A stretch of DNA of 64,000 nucleotides from Parasediminibacterium sp051861445 (GTDB lineage: Bacteria > Bacteroidota > Bacteroidia > Chitinophagales > Chitinophagaceae), in the NCBI GenBank assembly GCA_051861445.1, contig JBHYCS010000022.1, positions 1 through 64,000 of the forward strand, in the 5' to 3' direction. The position numbers and the translations under genes are program-made. Below are positions 61,015 to 64,000 of this stretch, piece after piece (positions within the stretch are counted from its first letter, which is position 1; every line of letters begins with the position of its first letter). Below the pieces are notes generated by a model. The model had not been told where the DNA came from. It saw only the letters and a program-made list of their open reading frames with translations, and did no database searches.

Positions 61015-61480
61015 GTTTATTGATGTTTATTAACAAGATATAGATGACTATTTTATAACGTATTTATTTAACTTGTTTAATATTTGTTTCATTGCTACAC
61101 AAAATTCTAAGCTATACTCTATACAAATTTGTAAGATAATATATGCTTAAAAAATTTCTAAAAAACTTTGAATGCGATAAAGGTAAAGCAAACTTGCTTT
61201 TAACAACAAAAGAAAAGCTTTAAGGTTGAAATAATTTCAGCGGAAACGATTGTGTTATTAAAAATAGTAGTACGTTCTATCATCAAATAATGTTTCGTTA
61301 ACAGAAATAGAGGAAGTATTATAAATAAAACTATAGCCTCTAGAATCGCATAAACGACGGTGGGTCTATATCAGCTGTCTGAAATAAAAGAGGCTGTCTC
61401 ATACTTTTGAGACAGCCTCTATATAAAAAGCTAATATTTTCTCCCAAAAAAGGGGAATATCTTAAACTACAAATTGGTAT
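61015..61480. other. Long intergenic region between citrate synthase and the PID-CTERM gene
   Basis: These 466 bp hold the leader of citrate synthase at the left end and a perfect terminator at 61389-61420 at the right. The middle (61100-61370) is AT-rich with no frame, no tRNA-like fold and no clear repeat. I see nothing else in it. Confidence 0.6.
61389..61420 (-). terminator. Intrinsic terminator of the PID-CTERM gene, AGAGGCTGTCTCA
   Basis: A perfect 13-bp stem AGAGGCTGTCTCA/TGAGACAGCCTCT with a 6-nt loop is followed by TTTTATTT on the minus strand. Its core equals that of the hairpin at 12133-12173. Confidence 0.9.
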
Positions 61481-61675
61481 CTACTTAGCTGTATTTCTTT
61501 TTTCTTTAAGTTTTTTGGCACCATATCCAACACCTGCTGCCACTAGTAAAGACAATCCACCATCAATTGGTAAATCTACATCACCGCCAGCATCGCCAAT
61601 ATCAGCATGAACAGTTGTAATGGCAACGAATAAGATTACTGAAAAAATAAAAGCTGATTTTATGATTTGTTTCAT
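61481..61675 (-). CDS. Small PID-CTERM-like peptide
   Basis: A 64-residue protein with a signal peptide ending at 'TTVHAD', an acidic 'DIGDAGGDVD' stretch, the motif 'LPIDGGLSLLVAAGVGYGAK' and a basic tail. It shares the motif, the Gly-spaced hydrophobic helix and the tail with the peptide at 15342-15551. The unit 'PIDGGLS' is identical, the rest of the helix nearly so. It follows a large T9SS-sorted protein gene by 51 bp on the same strand, exactly as the other copy does. No sortase-like gene lies in the window. Function unknown. Confidence 0.82.
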   Translation of the reverse strand: MKQIIKSAFIFSVILFVAITTVHADIGDAGGDVDLPIDGGLSLLVAAGVGYGAKKLKEKRNTAK

Positions 61676-61726
61676 ATCAAAATTATTTTAAGAAAATGAT
61701 TGTAATTAATTAAAAAAATGAAATAT

Positions 61727-63907
61727 TTATGGTTTTACCAATTTTTCTGTAAGAACAGTTGTTCCATCACTAATTGTTACAATTCTTACTCCTGAAGAAT
61801 TTCCTACATGTAAAGTATTCATACCATTTTGACCAATTTGAGTAGTTAGTATTCTACCAGTCATATCAGTTACACTAATCTGAACCTTGCCTTCTGCTCC
61901 ATCAATTTTTAAACGAACATTTCCGTCATGATGAATTGTTCCATTAACAAAACGAACAGTCATTTTCGCTATCGCCATTACATCTGCTGTTGCATTTGAA
62001 CTAGCAGTTGCATTAACGATAAGTTCGAATCTATTTTCTCCTTTACTATTTGCATCTGCTGTAATTTCAAAATTATATGTATCATTTTGATTTAAAATGA
62101 TAGTTGTTCCAGTAAAATTATCCTTTAATGCCACTTTTGCTTGGTATAAATTATTATTCGCAACTTTTAAAGTGTAACTACCAACGGCTGCATTTATTCC
62201 TAATGGAATATTTGTAGTAGCACTCTTATACAAATTTCTAGCATCTACTGCTAAACGATAATTATCCGAAACAGCTAACGTGTAAAAATTCACACTTTCG
62301 TTTGAAAGTTTTCGTAAATCTTTACCGTCTTTTCCTTTTTCACTGCTTCCTACATCTTGACGAATAAACAAGTTATCTTGTTGAATTCCGCTTTGAAATA
62401 CTTGTAATTCTAGATGTTCGATTGCTTTTTCTTGACCAAATAAACCTGTGGTAGCAGCATTGGTTGTATTAATGTCTGATGTAGAAATGTTGTAACTACT
62501 TGCACTTCCTGCCTCGTAAGCAATAACACCCAATGCAGGTATTGGTGTTGTAGTAGAAGAACTTAATACAGTGCTCCAAGCACCTGCCTTCACACGTTGA
62601 GCATTTATATCTACACCTTGACTTATTTGATATACGTAATAACTTTTACCAGTTCCATTGGTTAAAGCACTACTGTTTACAGGTGCAGCAAATGGGTTTC
62701 CTACTAATGTAAAATTTGTCGCTGATGGCGTTACCGAAAAAGGACTTGCATTTAAAGTACCATTAACGCTAAAAGTAAATGCCGAAGGACCAGCAGAATA
62801 GTTTAAACCAGTTACCTCACTAGCTAAACCTCTAATGAATAATGCAAATGGTTCGTTAGCCGTTGTACTGCTTGCAGAAACATTATTCCAACCACTAGTA
62901 GTACCATTCGTGAAACTACGAACATCAGTTAAACCGCTAGCTACACTAGGAGTTGTGTTAATAGCAATGCCATTTGTAGAAGCAAGGCTGCTGAACGTTT
63001 GAGTGGTAGTAAATGGATAAGCAAACATTCTCCATCCACGTTGACCAATAATACTTTTTTGAATGGTTACATTGTTTACAGCAGCAGAAGTAACAAAATT
63101 TCCAGTTGGTGAAACTACAATAGTACCATTATTTGTAACAGTGCCTGTTGCTGTAATATTTGCGGACAAAGTAGTAGTTCCGCTTTGAACAGCAAAATCA
63201 AAGAAAGAACCTGTACTTGATAATGTAGTATTTGATAAAGTAGCAAAACTTGCTCTACTAAATGGCTTTGTAGCCAAAGCATCAGTAGTAACAGAAACTG
63301 TATTGTAGTACCTGTAAATAGCACTTGTTCCAATTGCTCCACCACTATTTAAATTCGGCACCTGATTGTAAACAAATCCCCCACCTGATGTTACATATCC
63401 AAAAAAATTGAAAGATGCTGGTATACCGCCAACAGCACTCCAAGGAATTGCCAATTCTCTCGTATTTGCTCCATTATTATCGGCATAAGAACCAAAACCA
63501 GCCGTATTGCTTCCCCAGCCACCACTGCCATTTGCAGATCGGTATTCTCTATAACCATTTTTAAAATAAGCTACTAAATCAGCACGAAAAGGCAATTCTA
63601 AAAAACTTGTAGCATCATAATTAAAACCAATAATACTACCATTAGCATTTGTACCATCATTAACAGGTGTTACAGGATTAATGTCTAAATAAAACACAGC
63701 TCCTTCAAATACGTTAGCATTTATAATTCCAACATATAAATTCGTAGCATCCCACGTTACAAAAAAATTGTCTTGCTTATTTTGTCCATCTGTATGAACG
63801 CCATACTCGTTAGATGCGATTGCTCCATTTACAGTTGGTGTTGTGTACTGTGCTTGGGAAAAATAAACGATAGAAAGTAGCCCACAAAGGGTAAAGATTT
63901 TTTTCAT
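61727..63907 (-). CDS. T9SS-sorted surface protein with a CBM9/DOMON-like N-terminal domain
   Basis: A 726-residue exported protein starting at 63907 with a signal peptide ending at 'YFSQAQ'. Residues of about 20-200 match a CBM9/DOMON-like sandwich: 'VNGAIASNEYGVHTDGQNKQ', 'VTWDATNLYVGIIN', 'VFYLDINPVTP' and 'ELAIPWSAVGG'. The middle and C-terminal parts ('QRGWRMFAYPFTTT', 'TLVGNPFAAPVN', 'YRLAVDARNLYK', 'SKGENRFELIVNA') are homologous to the protein at 15585. The final 65 residues are a T9SS sorting tail ('KVQISVTDMTGRILTT'). It is followed by the second PID-CTERM peptide gene. Function unknown; carbohydrate contact is an inference from the N-terminal domain. Confidence 0.85.
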   Translation of the reverse strand: MKKIFTLCGLLSIVYFSQAQYTTPTVNGAIASNEYGVHTDGQNKQDNFFVTWDATNLYVGIINANVFEGAVFYLDINPVTPVNDGTNANGSIIGFNYDATSFLELPFRADLVAYFKNGYREYRSANGSGGWGSNTAGFGSYADNNGANTRELAIPWSAVGGIPASFNFFGYVTSGGGFVYNQVPNLNSGGAIGTSAIYRYYNTVSVTTDALATKPFSRASFATLSNTTLSSTGSFFDFAVQSGTTTLSANITATGTVTNNGTIVVSPTGNFVTSAAVNNVTIQKSIIGQRGWRMFAYPFTTTQTFSSLASTNGIAINTTPSVASGLTDVRSFTNGTTSGWNNVSASSTTANEPFALFIRGLASEVTGLNYSAGPSAFTFSVNGTLNASPFSVTPSATNFTLVGNPFAAPVNSSALTNGTGKSYYVYQISQGVDINAQRVKAGAWSTVLSSSTTTPIPALGVIAYEAGSASSYNISTSDINTTNAATTGLFGQEKAIEHLELQVFQSGIQQDNLFIRQDVGSSEKGKDGKDLRKLSNESVNFYTLAVSDNYRLAVDARNLYKSATTNIPLGINAAVGSYTLKVANNNLYQAKVALKDNFTGTTIILNQNDTYNFEITADANSKGENRFELIVNATASSNATADVMAIAKMTVRFVNGTIHHDGNVRLKIDGAEGKVQISVTDMTGRILTTQIGQNGMNTLHVGNSSGVRIVTISDGTTVLTEKLVKP

Positions 63908-64000
63908 AAAAACAAACATTTAGTAATGAAATATCGTGTAAATTATACACATTGTTTTAAATAACAAAAAATTTATTTCTTTTTTTGAAAAATTGTGTAA

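Noticed and set aside
1..64000. CRISPR arrays, insertion sequences, integrases or prophage genes
   Set aside because: No regularly spaced repeats, transposase or integrase motifs (DDE, HUH, tyrosine recombinase) and no cas genes are visible on either strand.

Overview
The window looks like chromosomal DNA of a low-GC member of the Bacteroidota, most probably of the Chitinophagaceae/Chitinophagales. The reasons are several secreted proteins with type IX secretion (T9SS) C-terminal sorting regions, carboxypeptidase-regulatory/DUF5686 proteins, fused E1 alpha/beta 2-oxoacid dehydrogenase, a NusB-DUF1573-YajC gene string, PID-CTERM-like peptides, and almost no Shine-Dalgarno sequences. The lineage is an inference from gene content; no rRNA or tRNA gene is present to confirm it.

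Layout. 0-6.2 kb: six tandem, co-oriented paralogs of an unrecognised secreted protein family, packed with 12-18 nt spacers, followed by a decayed glycosidase-like fragment. 6.5-12.2 kb: ABC-F ATPase, fused E1 dehydrogenase and two DUF1573 proteins. 12.2-18.7 kb: a minus-strand trio of two giant T9SS-sorted surface proteins with a tiny PID-CTERM-like peptide between them. 18.9-25.6 kb: a rhamnogalacturonan-I depolymerising group (GH43-like, PL4, PL11). 25.5-28.8 kb: an orphan ABC ATPase, a divergent membrane P-loop ATPase, a PAS-LuxR regulator, and an intergenic region rich in perfect inverted repeats. 28.8-36.3 kb: lpxD, a VF530-type protein, a phosphodiester glycosidase, a HmuY-like lipoprotein with its TonB receptor, a bifunctional-nuclease-family protein, ispE and lolA. 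36.4-41.4 kb: a tandem DUF4394 lipoprotein, a J-domain protein, a carboxypeptidase-regulatory-domain protein and arginine decarboxylase. 41.6-45.2 kb: thrS-infC-rpmI-rplT, with a strong terminator directly behind infC. 45.3-54.5 kb: an unknown secreted protein, an orphan response regulator, a DUF6588-like protein, a bst-like/Nudix pair, a DUF5686 protein, and nusB-DUF1573-yajC. 54.7-58.2 kb: a membrane HMA-like protein with a lipoprotein truncated haemoglobin, then groES and groEL separated by a repeat-filled spacer. 58.4-63.9 kb: pectin methylesterase, mitochondrial-type citrate synthase, and a second T9SS protein plus PID-CTERM peptide pair.

How it fits together. Most genes are housekeeping. 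The accessory content is directed at the cell surface: pectin attack (PL4, PL11, GH43 and, 33 kb away, CE8), haem capture (TonB receptor plus HmuY), and very large surface proteins. The best candidates for something undescribed are the six-gene tandem family, the recurring T9SS-protein/PID-CTERM pair, the lipoprotein truncated haemoglobin with its HMA-like partner, and the membrane P-loop ATPase. All functional calls come from reading protein sequences by eye; no database search was run.
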